Of a DNA stretch of 64,000 nucleotides, positions 36,377 through 45,831 are shown one piece after another. A program made the translations under genes and the position numbers. Each line of letters starts with the position of its first letter. Position 1 is the stretch's first letter. The stretch is from Kineosporia mesophila. GTDB lineage: Bacteria > Actinomycetota > Actinomycetes > Actinomycetales > Kineosporiaceae. Location of the stretch: contig NZ_JAJOMA010000021.1 of the NCBI RefSeq assembly GCF_021129235.1, positions 62,001 to 126,000 on the forward strand. Direction: 5' to 3'. The notes beneath the pieces were generated by a model that worked only from the letters and a program-made list of their open reading frames with translations, did no database searches and was not told the DNA's origin.

Positions 36377-36425
36377 CCTGATCGTGACTGCCGTCGTCCG
36401 CTGACCAGCAGGTAGATTGACCGGC

Positions 36426-36665
36426 ATGACCAAGGGACAGCGATACCGGATCATCGGCTGGTCCGTTTTCGCCTTTCTCGGCCTGCTCCGCGCCGCCTAC
36501 GGGGTGGCCCAGGGCTATGAGTTCGGCATCCTGCTGGGCGTGCTCTGGTGCGCCTTCGGTGCCTGGAAGGCCTGGTCGGAGGCCACGATCGTCGACGAGC
36601 AGGTGCTCGCCGGAGGGCGCCTGCGCAAGCAGCCCGACCGGCCGGCGAAGACCAAGCGCAAGTAG
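36426..36665 (+). CDS. Small two-helix membrane protein
   Basis: A 79-aa protein with helices IIGWSVFAFLGLLRAAYGV and FGILLGVLWCAFGAWKAW and a strongly basic tail (RKQPDRPAKTKRK). The architecture mirrors the preceding small membrane protein though the sequences are not obviously related. Function unknown. Confidence 0.65.
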   Translation: MTKGQRYRIIGWSVFAFLGLLRAAYGVAQGYEFGILLGVLWCAFGAWKAWSEATIVDEQVLAGGRLRKQPDRPAKTKRK

Positions 36666-36668
36666 CGC

Positions 36669-37373
36669 TCAGTCCGCCTGGTCCACCGCAGCCGGATCCC
36701 GCACGTCCACCACGTCGTCCTTCATCGGACCCGAGATCGCCCGGAAGACCGCGGGCAGGTCCGATGTGACGCCGTCCACGCCCAGGCCGGCCAGTTCCAC
36801 GGCCCGTCGCGGATCGTTCACCGTCCACGCCATGACCTGCCCGAGCGGCCGCAACCGCTCCAGCGAGGCCGGGGTGAGCAGCGGGTGCCGCACGGTCGTG
36901 GCGTAGGCGGGCTTGCCCTCGTCGAGCAGACTGCACAGGGCCAGGGGGTGCGCCACGCTGCGCCAGGTACGGAAGCCCTCCCGTTCCAGCTCTTCCAGCG
37001 ATCGCCAGTTCTTGCTGCTCGCGTAGCAGCGTGAGGGGTCGAGACCGAGGGTCAGCACCTTGCGCACCAGCCGGAAAGCCTCGGTGCCGCGGTCACACTT
37101 GAGGTCGAGCAGGATCTCCACGTGCGGGGGCAGCAGGTCGGCCACGGCCTCCAGCGGTGGGCCCACCGGGTGCCGGGACAGTGAGAACCGCAGCCCGTCG
37201 TGGCGGAACCAGGGCAGCCGGGTCAGCAGCGGGATGTCGTGCGAGAGCACGATCTCGTCGTCGGCGGCGAGCATGACGTCGACCTCGAACACGTTCGCAC
37301 CGGCAGACACCAGGGCCTCGCAACCGGGCCGGTCAGCCGGTGTGCGGTGCGCGATCAGCAGGGGATTCGGCAC
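36669..37373 (-). CDS. Glycerophosphodiester phosphodiesterase family protein
   Basis: A 234-aa cytoplasmic GDPD-type TIM barrel with the catalytic start LLIAHRTPADRPGCEAL (HR, though the usual HRG is HRT) and FEVDVMLAADDEIVLSHD, giving metal-binding Glu/Asp and His. VEILLDLKC is the third metal-ligand strand. It hydrolyses deacylated phospholipid esters to an alcohol and glycerol 3-phosphate. The HRT in place of HRG is slightly unusual. It converges with the small membrane gene. Confidence 0.85.
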   Translation of the reverse strand: MPNPLLIAHRTPADRPGCEALVSAGANVFEVDVMLAADDEIVLSHDIPLLTRLPWFRHDGLRFSLSRHPVGPPLEAVADLLPPHVEILLDLKCDRGTEAFRLVRKVLTLGLDPSRCYASSKNWRSLEELEREGFRTWRSVAHPLALCSLLDEGKPAYATTVRHPLLTPASLERLRPLGQVMAWTVNDPRRAVELAGLGVDGVTSDLPAVFRAISGPMKDDVVDVRDPAAVDQAD

Positions 37374-37488
37374 ATGTCGATTATCCCGGACTTCCTGCCC
37401 GCCGGTCAGGGCGCGTCCGGGTTACCAGCATTCAAAGGTTGTCGGTATCAGAGCTTGACTTGAGCGCCGGCGCCGCCGAAACCACGAC

Positions 37489-39840
37489 ATGGCCATTGTC
37501 CTGCGCCGAGCCCGGCCCGCGCGGCCGGAGCAGGTCCGCAGGCATACCCGCGCGGCGATCTGTGCGCTTCTGGTGCTGTGTGTCCTGATGGTCGTTGCGG
37601 TACTGCTGGGGCAGGCCGCCGCCCGAGCGGTCCGGGCCCAGAGTGGCCTGTCCGCGGTCGCCTCCGACCTGTACGCCCAGGACGCGATGACCTGGCGGGC
37701 CGTCAGCGGGCGCACGGACGACGTCACCGCGCTGGTCTGGCTGAACACGAGCCGGGCGCGCACCGTCACGAAGATCACCGGGCTGGACGCCCCCGGCCTG
37801 ACCAGCCGCCAGGTCCGCGACCTGCTCACCTCCTACCGGGCCTACGCGCAGGCCGTCGACCACGAACTGCAGCTCCTGGGCGACAACGAGAACCAGATGG
37901 TGGACGCGGATGGGCAGCAGAGTGTCGATCTCGCCTACAACCAGACGCGGCGGCAGATCCGGACGCTGTCCGGGCAGATGAGCCGCAAGGCGGCCCGAGC
38001 AGAACGGATTGCGGACGCCGGCGTCGCCGGAACTTTCGTCGCAGCGGTGCTGATGATCGGTTTGCTGGCCAGTGGACGCCGGTTGTCCCAGATCGTCGCC
38101 GAGACCCAGGCCCGCGGGGTACTGCGGTACCGGATGCTCGCCGCCGAATCGCCCGTGATCGTCGTGGTGATGCGGCGCGACGGCCTGGTCACCTTCCTGA
38201 GCCCGGCGGCCGAGCGCATGCTGGAGGTGGAGCCGGCGAACACCGGCCTGCTCGAGAAGGGCAGTGAGGTGATGCTCGAGCGCATCCACCCGGGCGACCG
38301 CACACTGTTGCTGACCAGCGTCCTCAGTGCCCGCCCCGACTCGCGAGGGCTGCGCACCGAGCTACGGCTGCGCGCGGCCGAGGGGCAGTCCGGCGAGAAG
38401 GACGAGACCGGTCTCTGGCGCACCTACGAGGTATCTTTCCGCGATCACACCGACCAGCCCGGGGTCGAGGGTGTGCTGCTCACCGCGCACGACGTCACCG
38501 AGCAGCGGGAACTGCAGAACGAGATCCACCGGCGCGCCCTGCACGACGACCTGACCGGGCTGCCCAACCGGGCCCTGCTGACCGACCGGATCCAGCAGGC
38601 CCTGCGCGACGGCTCCCGTCACGGCTTCCCGATCGGCCTGCTGATCATCGACCTCGACCGCTTCAAGGAGATCAACGACACCCTCGGGCACCACTACGGC
38701 GACGAGCTCCTGATCCAGGTCGGCCAGGCCCTGCAACGGGCCCTGCGGGACGTGGACACCGTCGCCCGGCTCGGGGGCGACGAGTTCGCCGTGTTGTTGC
38801 CGCAGGTCAGCGATCTGAACGCGGCCTGCGCGGTGGCCTGGAAACTGCACGACACGCTGGAGGGATCGTTCGTGGTGGAGGGCGTCGAACTCGACGTCGA
38901 GGCCAGCATCGGGGTCACCATCTCCGAACAGGCCGCGCAGGACTCCGCCGCCGGGCTGCTGCAACGCGCCGACGTGGCGATGTACGTGGCCAAGGGGCGC
39001 AGCATCGGGGTGGCCGGCTACGACCCGCTGGACGACGTGAACACCATCGAGCGCCTGGCCCTGCTCGGTGACCTGCGCCGGGCCCTGAGCAACGACGAGC
39101 TGTACCTGGTCTACCAGCCGAAGATCTCGCTCACCGACGGCGCTCTGGGTTCGGTCGAGGCGCTGCTGCGGTGGAAGCACCCCGAACGCGGCCTGGTTCC
39201 CCCCGACGCCTTCATCCCGCTGGCCGAGAACACCGGCCTGATCGGGCATCTCACCCGGCACGTGCTCGATCTGGCGCTCGCCCAGAGCCGCGCCTGGATG
39301 GATGCCGGAACGCCCCTGCGGATCGCGGTGAACACCTCGGCCCGCAACCTGCACGACGAGGAGTTCGACCGTACCGTGCGCGGTCTGCTGACCCGGCACG
39401 GCGTCGAGCCCTCCATGCTCCTCCTCGAGGTCACCGAGAGCGCCCTGATGGCCGATCCGGTGCGAGCCCGGCAACTGCTGCAACGTCTTGCCGCGCAGGG
39501 CATCGCGATTTCCATCGACGACTTCGGCGCCGGCTACACGAGCATCAAGCAGTTGCGCAGCCTGCCGATCACCGAGCTCAAGGTGGACCAGTCGTTCGTC
39601 CAGGCCATGGAGCAGGACGAGGGTGAGGAACTGATCGTGCGCAGCGTGATCGAGCTCGGCCGCAACCTCGGTCTCACCACGGTCGCCGAGGGTGTCGAAA
39701 CTCCGCAGGCACTGGTGAAGCTCGCCTCGTTCGGTTGCGACGTGGCCCAGGGCTACGTGCTGGCCCGGCCGATGACCGCGCCGGACCTCGACCACTGGCG
39801 TTCGCAGTGGCGGGGGCTGGCGGCGCTCATCTCGGCGTAA
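37489..39840 (+). CDS. Bifunctional GGDEF-EAL c-di-GMP protein with PAS domain
   Basis: A 783-aa membrane protein. An N-terminal helix near residues 20-45 and a second near 180-200 bracket an external helical sensor. A PAS domain (YRMLAAESPVIVVVMRRDG) precedes the cyclase domain with RLGGDEFAVLLP; the inhibitory I-site RDVD lies five residues before GGDEF. The C-terminal EAL domain has VEALLRWKHPERG, DDFGAGYTSIKQL and AEGVETPQAL. All key residues for synthesis and hydrolysis of c-di-GMP look present. It is tail to tail with a second GGDEF-EAL gene, 22 bp apart. Confidence 0.92.
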   Translation: MAIVLRRARPARPEQVRRHTRAAICALLVLCVLMVVAVLLGQAAARAVRAQSGLSAVASDLYAQDAMTWRAVSGRTDDVTALVWLNTSRARTVTKITGLDAPGLTSRQVRDLLTSYRAYAQAVDHELQLLGDNENQMVDADGQQSVDLAYNQTRRQIRTLSGQMSRKAARAERIADAGVAGTFVAAVLMIGLLASGRRLSQIVAETQARGVLRYRMLAAESPVIVVVMRRDGLVTFLSPAAERMLEVEPANTGLLEKGSEVMLERIHPGDRTLLLTSVLSARPDSRGLRTELRLRAAEGQSGEKDETGLWRTYEVSFRDHTDQPGVEGVLLTAHDVTEQRELQNEIHRRALHDDLTGLPNRALLTDRIQQALRDGSRHGFPIGLLIIDLDRFKEINDTLGHHYGDELLIQVGQALQRALRDVDTVARLGGDEFAVLLPQVSDLNAACAVAWKLHDTLEGSFVVEGVELDVEASIGVTISEQAAQDSAAGLLQRADVAMYVAKGRSIGVAGYDPLDDVNTIERLALLGDLRRALSNDELYLVYQPKISLTDGALGSVEALLRWKHPERGLVPPDAFIPLAENTGLIGHLTRHVLDLALAQSRAWMDAGTPLRIAVNTSARNLHDEEFDRTVRGLLTRHGVEPSMLLLEVTESALMADPVRARQLLQRLAAQGIAISIDDFGAGYTSIKQLRSLPITELKVDQSFVQAMEQDEGEELIVRSVIELGRNLGLTTVAEGVETPQALVKLASFGCDVAQGYVLARPMTAPDLDHWRSQWRGLAALISA

Positions 39841-39862
39841 GCCTCAGGCCGGTTCGTAGCCT

Positions 39863-42598
39863 TCAGGCCGGCAGAGCCCTCGCCACATTGTTCGCGTTCT
39901 GGTCCATCACCAGTGCCGACACCGTGTCCGCCGGGGCCGGCCGCCCGAAGTGGTAGCCCTGGGCCATGGTGCAGCCCAGACGGCGCAGGGCGATCAGCTG
40001 GCTGTGCTCCTCGATGCCCTCGGCAATGGTCTCCAGCTGCAGTGTGTTGCCCAGCTGCACGATGCTCTGCACCAGGCTGTCCTGCGCGTCCGCACCCGAG
40101 AGACGGTCCACGAACGAGCGGTCGATCTTCAGGATGTCCACCGGGAAGCGGTGCAGGTAGCTGAGCGACGAGTAACCGGTGCCGAAGTCGTCGATGGCGA
40201 TACGCACACCGGTGTCCTTGAGAGCCTTCAGGGTGCGCATGGCGCTCTCGGCGTCGTTCATCAGCACGCTCTCGGTCATCTCGAGCACGAGACTGCCGGC
40301 GTCCAGACCACTGTCGGCGAGCGCCCGGCTGACCTCATCGGCGAAGTCGCGGCGCTGCAGCTGCTTGCCCGAGACGTTCACACCGATGTTCATCGGGGTG
40401 GAGGGAGACATCCGGGCCCACTCCTGACCCTGGAAACAAGCTTCCCGCAACACGAATCGTCCAATTTCGTGAATCAGGCCGGTCTGCTCGGCGATCGGGA
40501 TGAAGAGGTCGGGCTGCACCATGCCCCGCTCGGGATGGGGCCACCGCACCAGGGCCTCGACCCCCACCAGCTCACCCGACTCCAGCACGTAGGTCGGCTG
40601 GTAGTGCACCTGGAGCTGATGGTCCGCGACGGCTTTGCGCAGTTCGGCCTCCAGCGCCAGGCGCTCCACCAGGCTGCTGTGCATGATCGGGTCGTAGAGG
40701 GCCGGCTCGCCGTCCTGTTTCTCCTTGGCCCGGTACATCGCCAGGTCGGCGTTGCGGATCAGCTGGTCGGCGCTCACCGTGCCGACCTCGGCGCTGGCGA
40801 TACCGATACTGGCCCGGATGAACAGGTCCCGGCCGTCGATGACGACCGCCGACTCCAGGCACTCATTGATCCGCGCCGCCACCGCGACGCATTCGGAGCC
40901 GGTCAGAGCCCCCTCCACCAGGATGGCGAACTCGTCCCCGCCGAGCCGGGCGATCGTGTCGCCGGGGCGCAGGCAGCTGGTCAGGCGGCGGGCCACGTCC
41001 ACCAGCAGGGCGTCACCGGTGGCGTGCCCCAGGCTGTCGTTGACCTCCTTGAACCCGTCGAGGTCGAGGAACAGCACACCCACGGTCTCCGGGCCGAGCA
41101 CCCGGCGGCGCATCGCGTGACGCACCCGGTCCATGAACAGGGCGCGGTTGGCCAGGCCGGTCAGCGAGTCGTGGAAGGCCTGGTGCACGAGCTCGTCCTC
41201 GAGCTGACGACGTTCGCTGATGTCGCGCGAGTTCAGCACGATGGCCTGCACGGCCGGGTCGTCCAGCAGATTCGTCACGGTGTTCTCGACAGCGACGCGG
41301 CGCCCGTCCGGGAACACGACGAGCACCTCCAGGGTCGCCGTGGCCAGGGGCGTGGCCGAAATGCTTTCCAGGGCCTCGGTCATGGCGATTCTCGACGGCT
41401 CGTCCATCCATTCCTGCACCCGGCCACCGATCAGCCTCTCCGGCGGTATGCCGAAGACGCGGAACACCGAGTTACTGGTGTAGATGAGCCGGCCGTTGCG
41501 GTCGACCATCGACACCACGTCGGAACTGTTCTCGACCAGGGCCCGGAAGCGCTGGTGGCTGGTGTCGAGCTCCTGCGTGCGGGCGACCACCCGGTGTTCC
41601 AGTTCCCGCGTCAGGGCGAGGTTCTCCCGCATGCTGAAGAGCTGGCGCGCCACCATGAGCAGGATCAGCCCGGCCTGGATCCAGCGCGTTCCGTGTTCGT
41701 CCGTCCCGGTGATGGCCGGGATCACCAGCGACAGACCGGTCGCGCCGAGAATGAAGACGTAGGGCAGCAGCAGACCGAACTGCCGCGGCAGGTCATCGGT
41801 CTCGACGGCTTTCTTCTTCTGCGGCATCACGGCCGAGATCAGCAGCATGGTGTACGCGCCCAGCCAGCCGGCATCGACGGCATGACCTGACCGGTACGCG
41901 CCCGTCAGCTCCAGGTAGGCGTAGCAGCAGTCGGAGACACCGAAGACCAGCACGGCCAGGGCAATCGGCTCGACCGGCAGCGCCGAACGGGTTTCCCCGG
42001 CTCGGGTGCGCAACACCAGGTAGGCGGCCAGGGTGATGAGCGCGATGTCGGCCGAGGGATAGATGAGCAGCAGCAGCTTCTCAGCCGAACCGATACGGCT
42101 CAGGTGCATGGTCGGCCCGAGCACGCTGACCCAGCCCACGAGCAGCACGGCCACGCTGACCATCAGGCCGTCGACCAGGGCCCGGATCCGGGCCGCGGCG
42201 TTCGGCTCGGGCACCACCATCCGCAGCAGCCCGGTCACCAGCAACACCCCGGCAGCTAGAAACCCCACGTCGGCGGCCGACGGGGAGGGACTGTCCCGCT
42301 GTAGCACCACTTCGTAGAACCCGGCCACGAACTCGCCGAGGCCCCAGGCCAGGGCCGTCCCACCCAAGAAGAGCCAGGTGACACGGGTGCGGCGGTCTTC
42401 CGTGACCCGGATCGCCCGCGCCCAGCAGGCCAGGCCGCTCAAGATCGCCGTGACGCTCAGGGCGACACCCGACAGCCAGGCCTGGGCCAGAGTCGATCCC
42501 GGATGGACGATGAAGCCCGCGGCCACGACGAGATAACCGATCACGGCAAGGATCACCAGGAAGGTGCGCACGCCGGGCCGGGTCAAGGTCATACCCAC
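39863..42598 (-). CDS. Bifunctional GGDEF-EAL c-di-GMP protein with multi-pass membrane sensor and PAS
   Basis: A 911-aa protein. About nine transmembrane helices fill residues 10-325 (FLVILAVIGYLVVAAGFIV onward), followed by a coiled linker and a PAS domain (FRALVENSSDVVSMVDRNG). GGDEF reads RLGGDEFAILVEG with the I-site RPGD in front; EAL reads EALVRWPHPERGM with DDFGTGYSSLSYL. Both catalytic halves look intact. Its end lies 22 bp from the end of the other GGDEF-EAL gene. The membrane domain is not one I can name with certainty. Confidence 0.9.
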   Translation of the reverse strand: MGMTLTRPGVRTFLVILAVIGYLVVAAGFIVHPGSTLAQAWLSGVALSVTAILSGLACWARAIRVTEDRRTRVTWLFLGGTALAWGLGEFVAGFYEVVLQRDSPSPSAADVGFLAAGVLLVTGLLRMVVPEPNAAARIRALVDGLMVSVAVLLVGWVSVLGPTMHLSRIGSAEKLLLLIYPSADIALITLAAYLVLRTRAGETRSALPVEPIALAVLVFGVSDCCYAYLELTGAYRSGHAVDAGWLGAYTMLLISAVMPQKKKAVETDDLPRQFGLLLPYVFILGATGLSLVIPAITGTDEHGTRWIQAGLILLMVARQLFSMRENLALTRELEHRVVARTQELDTSHQRFRALVENSSDVVSMVDRNGRLIYTSNSVFRVFGIPPERLIGGRVQEWMDEPSRIAMTEALESISATPLATATLEVLVVFPDGRRVAVENTVTNLLDDPAVQAIVLNSRDISERRQLEDELVHQAFHDSLTGLANRALFMDRVRHAMRRRVLGPETVGVLFLDLDGFKEVNDSLGHATGDALLVDVARRLTSCLRPGDTIARLGGDEFAILVEGALTGSECVAVAARINECLESAVVIDGRDLFIRASIGIASAEVGTVSADQLIRNADLAMYRAKEKQDGEPALYDPIMHSSLVERLALEAELRKAVADHQLQVHYQPTYVLESGELVGVEALVRWPHPERGMVQPDLFIPIAEQTGLIHEIGRFVLREACFQGQEWARMSPSTPMNIGVNVSGKQLQRRDFADEVSRALADSGLDAGSLVLEMTESVLMNDAESAMRTLKALKDTGVRIAIDDFGTGYSSLSYLHRFPVDILKIDRSFVDRLSGADAQDSLVQSIVQLGNTLQLETIAEGIEEHSQLIALRRLGCTMAQGYHFGRPAPADTVSALVMDQNANNVARALPA

Positions 42599-42690
42599 AG
42601 TAGTCGACTAGACGCTATGGGTTGTTGATGGACCGTTGGAGTAGCACGGAGTGTCCAGACCACTCTTCCGGCGGATGGCTCACCCGGAAA

Positions 42691-43470
42691 TCAGCGGGCT
42701 TTCCAGTCGGACAGCGAGGTCAGCATGAATCCGGCGCCGCCCGGGTCGGCGACACCCGCCAGACGGCCGAACGGCGTGTCTTCGGGGCGCATGTTCACCG
42801 TGCCACCGCTCTTCTCGATCGCGGCCACGGTGGCGTCGACGTCGTCGCACCCCAGGTAGAAGCGCCAGTTCGCGGGCACTCCGGGCGGCAGGAACGTGGC
42901 GTCCATGATCCCGGCCACCGGCTCACCGCCGGCGATCTGCATCGTGTAGCGGAAATCGTCACTGTCGCCCGTGACCTGCGTGTCCCAGGCGAAGACGCTC
43001 TGGTAGAACTCGACCGCGGCCGGGTAGTCGGTGGCGTGCATCTCGACCCAGAACGGCGCTGCGGCCTCACCCCAGATCTGCGTGCCCTTGTGCTTCTTCG
43101 GCTCCCAGACACCGACGAACGCACCGGAGGTGTCCTGGGCGAAGAGGAAGGTGCCGATGTCCCGCACGTCCAGGGGTTCTATCACCACGGTGCCCCCGGC
43201 CTTGGCGATCTTCTGCGCCGTGGCCGCCGCATCGTCGCTCTGCAGGTAGATGTTCCAGGCGTCGGGTATCTCCGGCGACGGCTTGCCCATCAGCCCGGCG
43301 ACGTCGCGGCCCTGGTGCTGGAACATCACGTAGCGCCCGAACTCCTCACCGGTCACCTCGTAGGTCCAGCCGAAGACCTCGGCGTAGAAGTCACTCATCC
43401 GGGCGGTGTCGGACGTGGTGAGGTCGAACCAGATCGGTGCGCCGGACGGGGCGGTCTCGCGAATGGGCAT
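42691..43470 (-). CDS. Two-domain VOC family (glyoxalase/bleomycin-resistance-like) protein
   Basis: A 259-aa protein with two vicinal-oxygen-chelate halves: GAPIWFDLTTSDTARMSDFY in the first and AAPFWVEMHATDYPAAVEFY in the second, each with the FYAEVFGW / FYQSVFAWD strand-helix. Such proteins often bind metal and small molecules; here the second half's catalytic residues cannot be assigned. GAGGAGATCGTC precedes the ATG at 43470. It is divergent from the DUF5710 gene. Confidence 0.87.
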   Translation of the reverse strand: MPIRETAPSGAPIWFDLTTSDTARMSDFYAEVFGWTYEVTGEEFGRYVMFQHQGRDVAGLMGKPSPEIPDAWNIYLQSDDAAATAQKIAKAGGTVVIEPLDVRDIGTFLFAQDTSGAFVGVWEPKKHKGTQIWGEAAAPFWVEMHATDYPAAVEFYQSVFAWDTQVTGDSDDFRYTMQIAGGEPVAGIMDATFLPPGVPANWRFYLGCDDVDATVAAIEKSGGTVNMRPEDTPFGRLAGVADPGGAGFMLTSLSDWKAR

Positions 43471-43617
43471 GACGATCTCCTCGGAAGTTCGGGTTCGCGA
43501 CAGCGTAGTGTGATCAAGGCGTCACGCTGGGCCTTTATCCGGGTTATGACTGGCGAACTGCCCCGAACTCATCGATGGCGTTTGACGTCCGTCGGCTGTG
43601 CGTGGGGGGATGGACGC

Positions 43618-44325
43618 GTGGAGCGCATCTGGCTGGACGTGCCGTTCGAGGAGAAGGACCAGGCCAAGGCCGCGGGAGCGCGCTGGGACGCCGCGTCCAG
43701 GCGGTGGTACAGCCCGCAGACCAAGGCGCAGGCGCTGGAACGCTGGAGCTCACTGCCCGACCTGCCCGACCTGCTGCCCGGAGAAGACCGCACCCTGGGC
43801 CGCGGCCTCTTCATCGACATGGTGCCCTCGACCTGCTGGTTCACCAACGTTCGCTCGTGCGTCTCACCCCGCGACTGGGAGCGGATCCGCCGCATGGTCA
43901 CAGCCCGGGCCGGGCAGCGCTGCGAGACCTGCGGCGCCACCGAGGACCGGGCTCTGCGCCGCTGGCTGGAGGTACACGAGCGCTGGGCCTACGACGACGC
44001 CACCCAGGTACAGAAACTGGGCCGCCTGATCTGCCTGTGCACCGACTGCCACGCCACTACCCACTACGGCCTGGCCGGTATCCGGGGTCGGGCCGGTGCC
44101 GCCCGCTCCCACCTGCAGAAGGTGACCGGTCTGAGCGTGAGCGACGTCAGCATCCTGATCGAGGTCGCCACCGAGGACTACTACCGCCGCTCCAGCCACC
44201 CCTGGACGCTGGACCTGTCGATCCTGACCGAGACCGGCGTCACCGTGGCGCCGCCCCCGGAGGCCGAAGACCGGCCCGGCGCCGCGAAAGAGGGCCTGTA
44301 CCGGGCCTCCCGCGGCAAGTGGTGA
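43618..44325 (+). CDS. DUF5710 protein with HNH-like zinc domain
   Basis: A 235-aa protein starting at GTG 43618. The N-terminus MERIWLDVPFEEKDQAKAAG with RWDAASRRWYSP is a DUF5710 domain, common in mobilisation or DNA-processing proteins. The middle has a zinc/HNH-like layout: CETCG, HERWAYDD, CLCTDCHATTHYG. This resembles HNH endonuclease cores (two CxxC pairs and two His). The C-terminal part is helical. A DNA- or RNA-acting nuclease is a guess; it might only be zinc-binding. It lies next to the XRE/map locus. Confidence 0.75.
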   Translation: MERIWLDVPFEEKDQAKAAGARWDAASRRWYSPQTKAQALERWSSLPDLPDLLPGEDRTLGRGLFIDMVPSTCWFTNVRSCVSPRDWERIRRMVTARAGQRCETCGATEDRALRRWLEVHERWAYDDATQVQKLGRLICLCTDCHATTHYGLAGIRGRAGAARSHLQKVTGLSVSDVSILIEVATEDYYRRSSHPWTLDLSILTETGVTVAPPPEAEDRPGAAKEGLYRASRGKW

Positions 44326-44331
44326 CTGCCT

Positions 44332-44604
44332 CTACGAAGCCAGCTGTTCGCGGGCCGGCGCGGTCTGATTGATTTCGGCCCACACCAGATCAAGAGAGAG
44401 ATTGAGGACGTCGGCGATGGCGGCGATGGTCGGGAAGGCTGGGGTGGCCACCCGGCCGGACTCGATCTTGCGCAGGGTCTCCGGCGAGACACCGGCATCG
44501 AGGGCCGTCTGGAGCATCGAGCGATCGCCCCGGGCGTGACGCAGCAGGGCGCCGAGACGCTGCCCGCGCTCGACCTCTGCAGGTGTGAGTGGCAACCTGA
44601 CCAT
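44332..44604 (-). CDS. XRE-family transcriptional regulator
   Basis: A 90-aa helix-turn-helix protein: RLGALLRHARGDRSMLQTAL, then AGVSPETLRKIESGRVATP with the recognition helix around SPETLRKIES. It lacks any effector domain. The ATG at 44604 is preferred to a GTG two codons before. It is divergent from the methionine aminopeptidase with a 67-bp spacer holding two 12-bp direct repeats, so autoregulation and control of map are likely. Confidence 0.85.
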   Translation of the reverse strand: MVRLPLTPAEVERGQRLGALLRHARGDRSMLQTALDAGVSPETLRKIESGRVATPAFPTIAAIADVLNLSLDLVWAEINQTAPAREQLAS

Positions 44605-44618
44605 GCCCACGATTCTAG

Positions 44619-44644
44619 TACCGGGATAGTATTACCGGGATAGT
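44619..44644. promoter_or_regulatory. Direct-repeat operator between XRE gene and map
   Basis: TACCGGGATAGT occurs at 44619-44630 and again at 44633-44644, 14 bp apart. They sit between the divergent starts at 44604 and 44672 and overlap TAGTAT- and TAGTTAT-like -10 sequences, so binding would block both promoters. The XRE protein is the obvious candidate ligand. Confidence 0.75.
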
Positions 44645-44671
44645 TATTGGTTGCGTGAGAAAAGGCGCCGC

Positions 44672-45445
44672 ATGATCGAGATCCTGACCCCCGCCGACCT
44701 GGGCCGCGCCCGGGTCACCGGCGCCCTGGTCGCAGACATTCTATACACGATGAAGAGCCGCGCCACGGTCGGCACGAACCTCCTCGACATCGACCGCTGG
44801 ACCAAGGAAATGATCGTCGAGGCCGGGGCGGAGTCCTGCTACGTCGACTACGAGCCGTCCTTCGGCCGCGGCCCGTTCGGCCACTACATCTGCACGGCCG
44901 TCAACGACGCCGTGCTGCACGGCAAGCCGCACGACTACACCCTCGCCGACGGCGACCTGCTGACGCTCGACCTGGCCGTGCTGAAGTCCGGAATCGCCGC
45001 CGACTCGGCCATCAGCTTCATCGTGGGCGACTCTCGCCCCGCCGAGAGCGTCGCCCTGATCGAGGTGACCGAGCGGGCCCTGAAGGCAGCCATCGCCGCC
45101 GCCGTCCCCGGAGCCCGCATCGGCGATCTCTCCCACACCATCGGCACGGTGCTGAGCGAGGCCGGCTACCCGATCAACGTCGAGTTCGGCGGCCACGGCA
45201 TCGGCTCGACCATGCACCAGGACCCCCACGTCCCGAACAACGGCCGCCCCGGCCGCGGCTACAAGCTCCGCCCCGGCCTGCTCCTGGCCCTGGAGCCGTG
45301 GGTCATGGCCGACACCGACAAGCTCGTCACCGACGCCGACGGCTGGACCCTCCGCAGCAAGACCGGCGCCCGCACCGCCCACAGCGAGCACACGATCGCC
45401 ATCACGCCCGGCGGAGCAGAGATCCTCACCCTGCCCTCCCAGTGA
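44672..45445 (+). CDS. map: Type I methionine aminopeptidase
   Basis: A 257-aa metallopeptidase that removes the N-terminal methionine from new proteins. The five metal ligands are visible: Asp in LLTLDLAV, Asp in AADSAISF, His in GGHGIGSTMHQDP, Glu in LALEPWV and Glu in HSEHTIAI. The ATG at 44672 has AAAGG eight bases upstream. Actinobacteria usually have more than one map; this one, under a dedicated XRE regulator, may be a conditional paralog. Confidence 0.92.
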   Translation: MIEILTPADLGRARVTGALVADILYTMKSRATVGTNLLDIDRWTKEMIVEAGAESCYVDYEPSFGRGPFGHYICTAVNDAVLHGKPHDYTLADGDLLTLDLAVLKSGIAADSAISFIVGDSRPAESVALIEVTERALKAAIAAAVPGARIGDLSHTIGTVLSEAGYPINVEFGGHGIGSTMHQDPHVPNNGRPGRGYKLRPGLLLALEPWVMADTDKLVTDADGWTLRSKTGARTAHSEHTIAITPGGAEILTLPSQ

Positions 45446-45458
45446 GACATTCCGACGA

Positions 45459-45495
45459 GGAACGGCCCCTACCCAGCACCTTCAGGGGCCGTTCC
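45459..45495 (+). terminator. Rho-independent terminator of map
   Basis: Perfect 12-bp stem GGAACGGCCCCT/AGGGGCCGTTCC with a 13-base loop, 14 bases past the map stop. A related GGAACGGCCCCTG stem occurs near 53.6 kb. Confidence 0.85.
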
Positions 45496-45831
45496 TGGCA
45501 ATAGCCCACGCGACATGCGGACTATCGCAGGATCTTCGGCATGGACGTCAACTGGTGTGTCTGCTGGGCGTGGGAGGCGGCTCGCTGGTACTGATCCTCA
45601 TGCGCGCGGTGCCCCGGAAGCACTAGCCACCCAGCGTCTGGTCCAGCTCGGGATCATCGGCACCCAGGACGGCCTGTTCGGAGCCGATTTTGCTGACATC
45701 GAGCAGCAATTCGACTTCGAGTCAGCCGCCGATCACCGCGCCTCACTCACTGCCGGACTGCCGATCTGGACAGCCGGCCATGACGACCACCCGGACAAGC
45801 CCGGCTGGGGCTGGCCCTCCACTGATCACAA

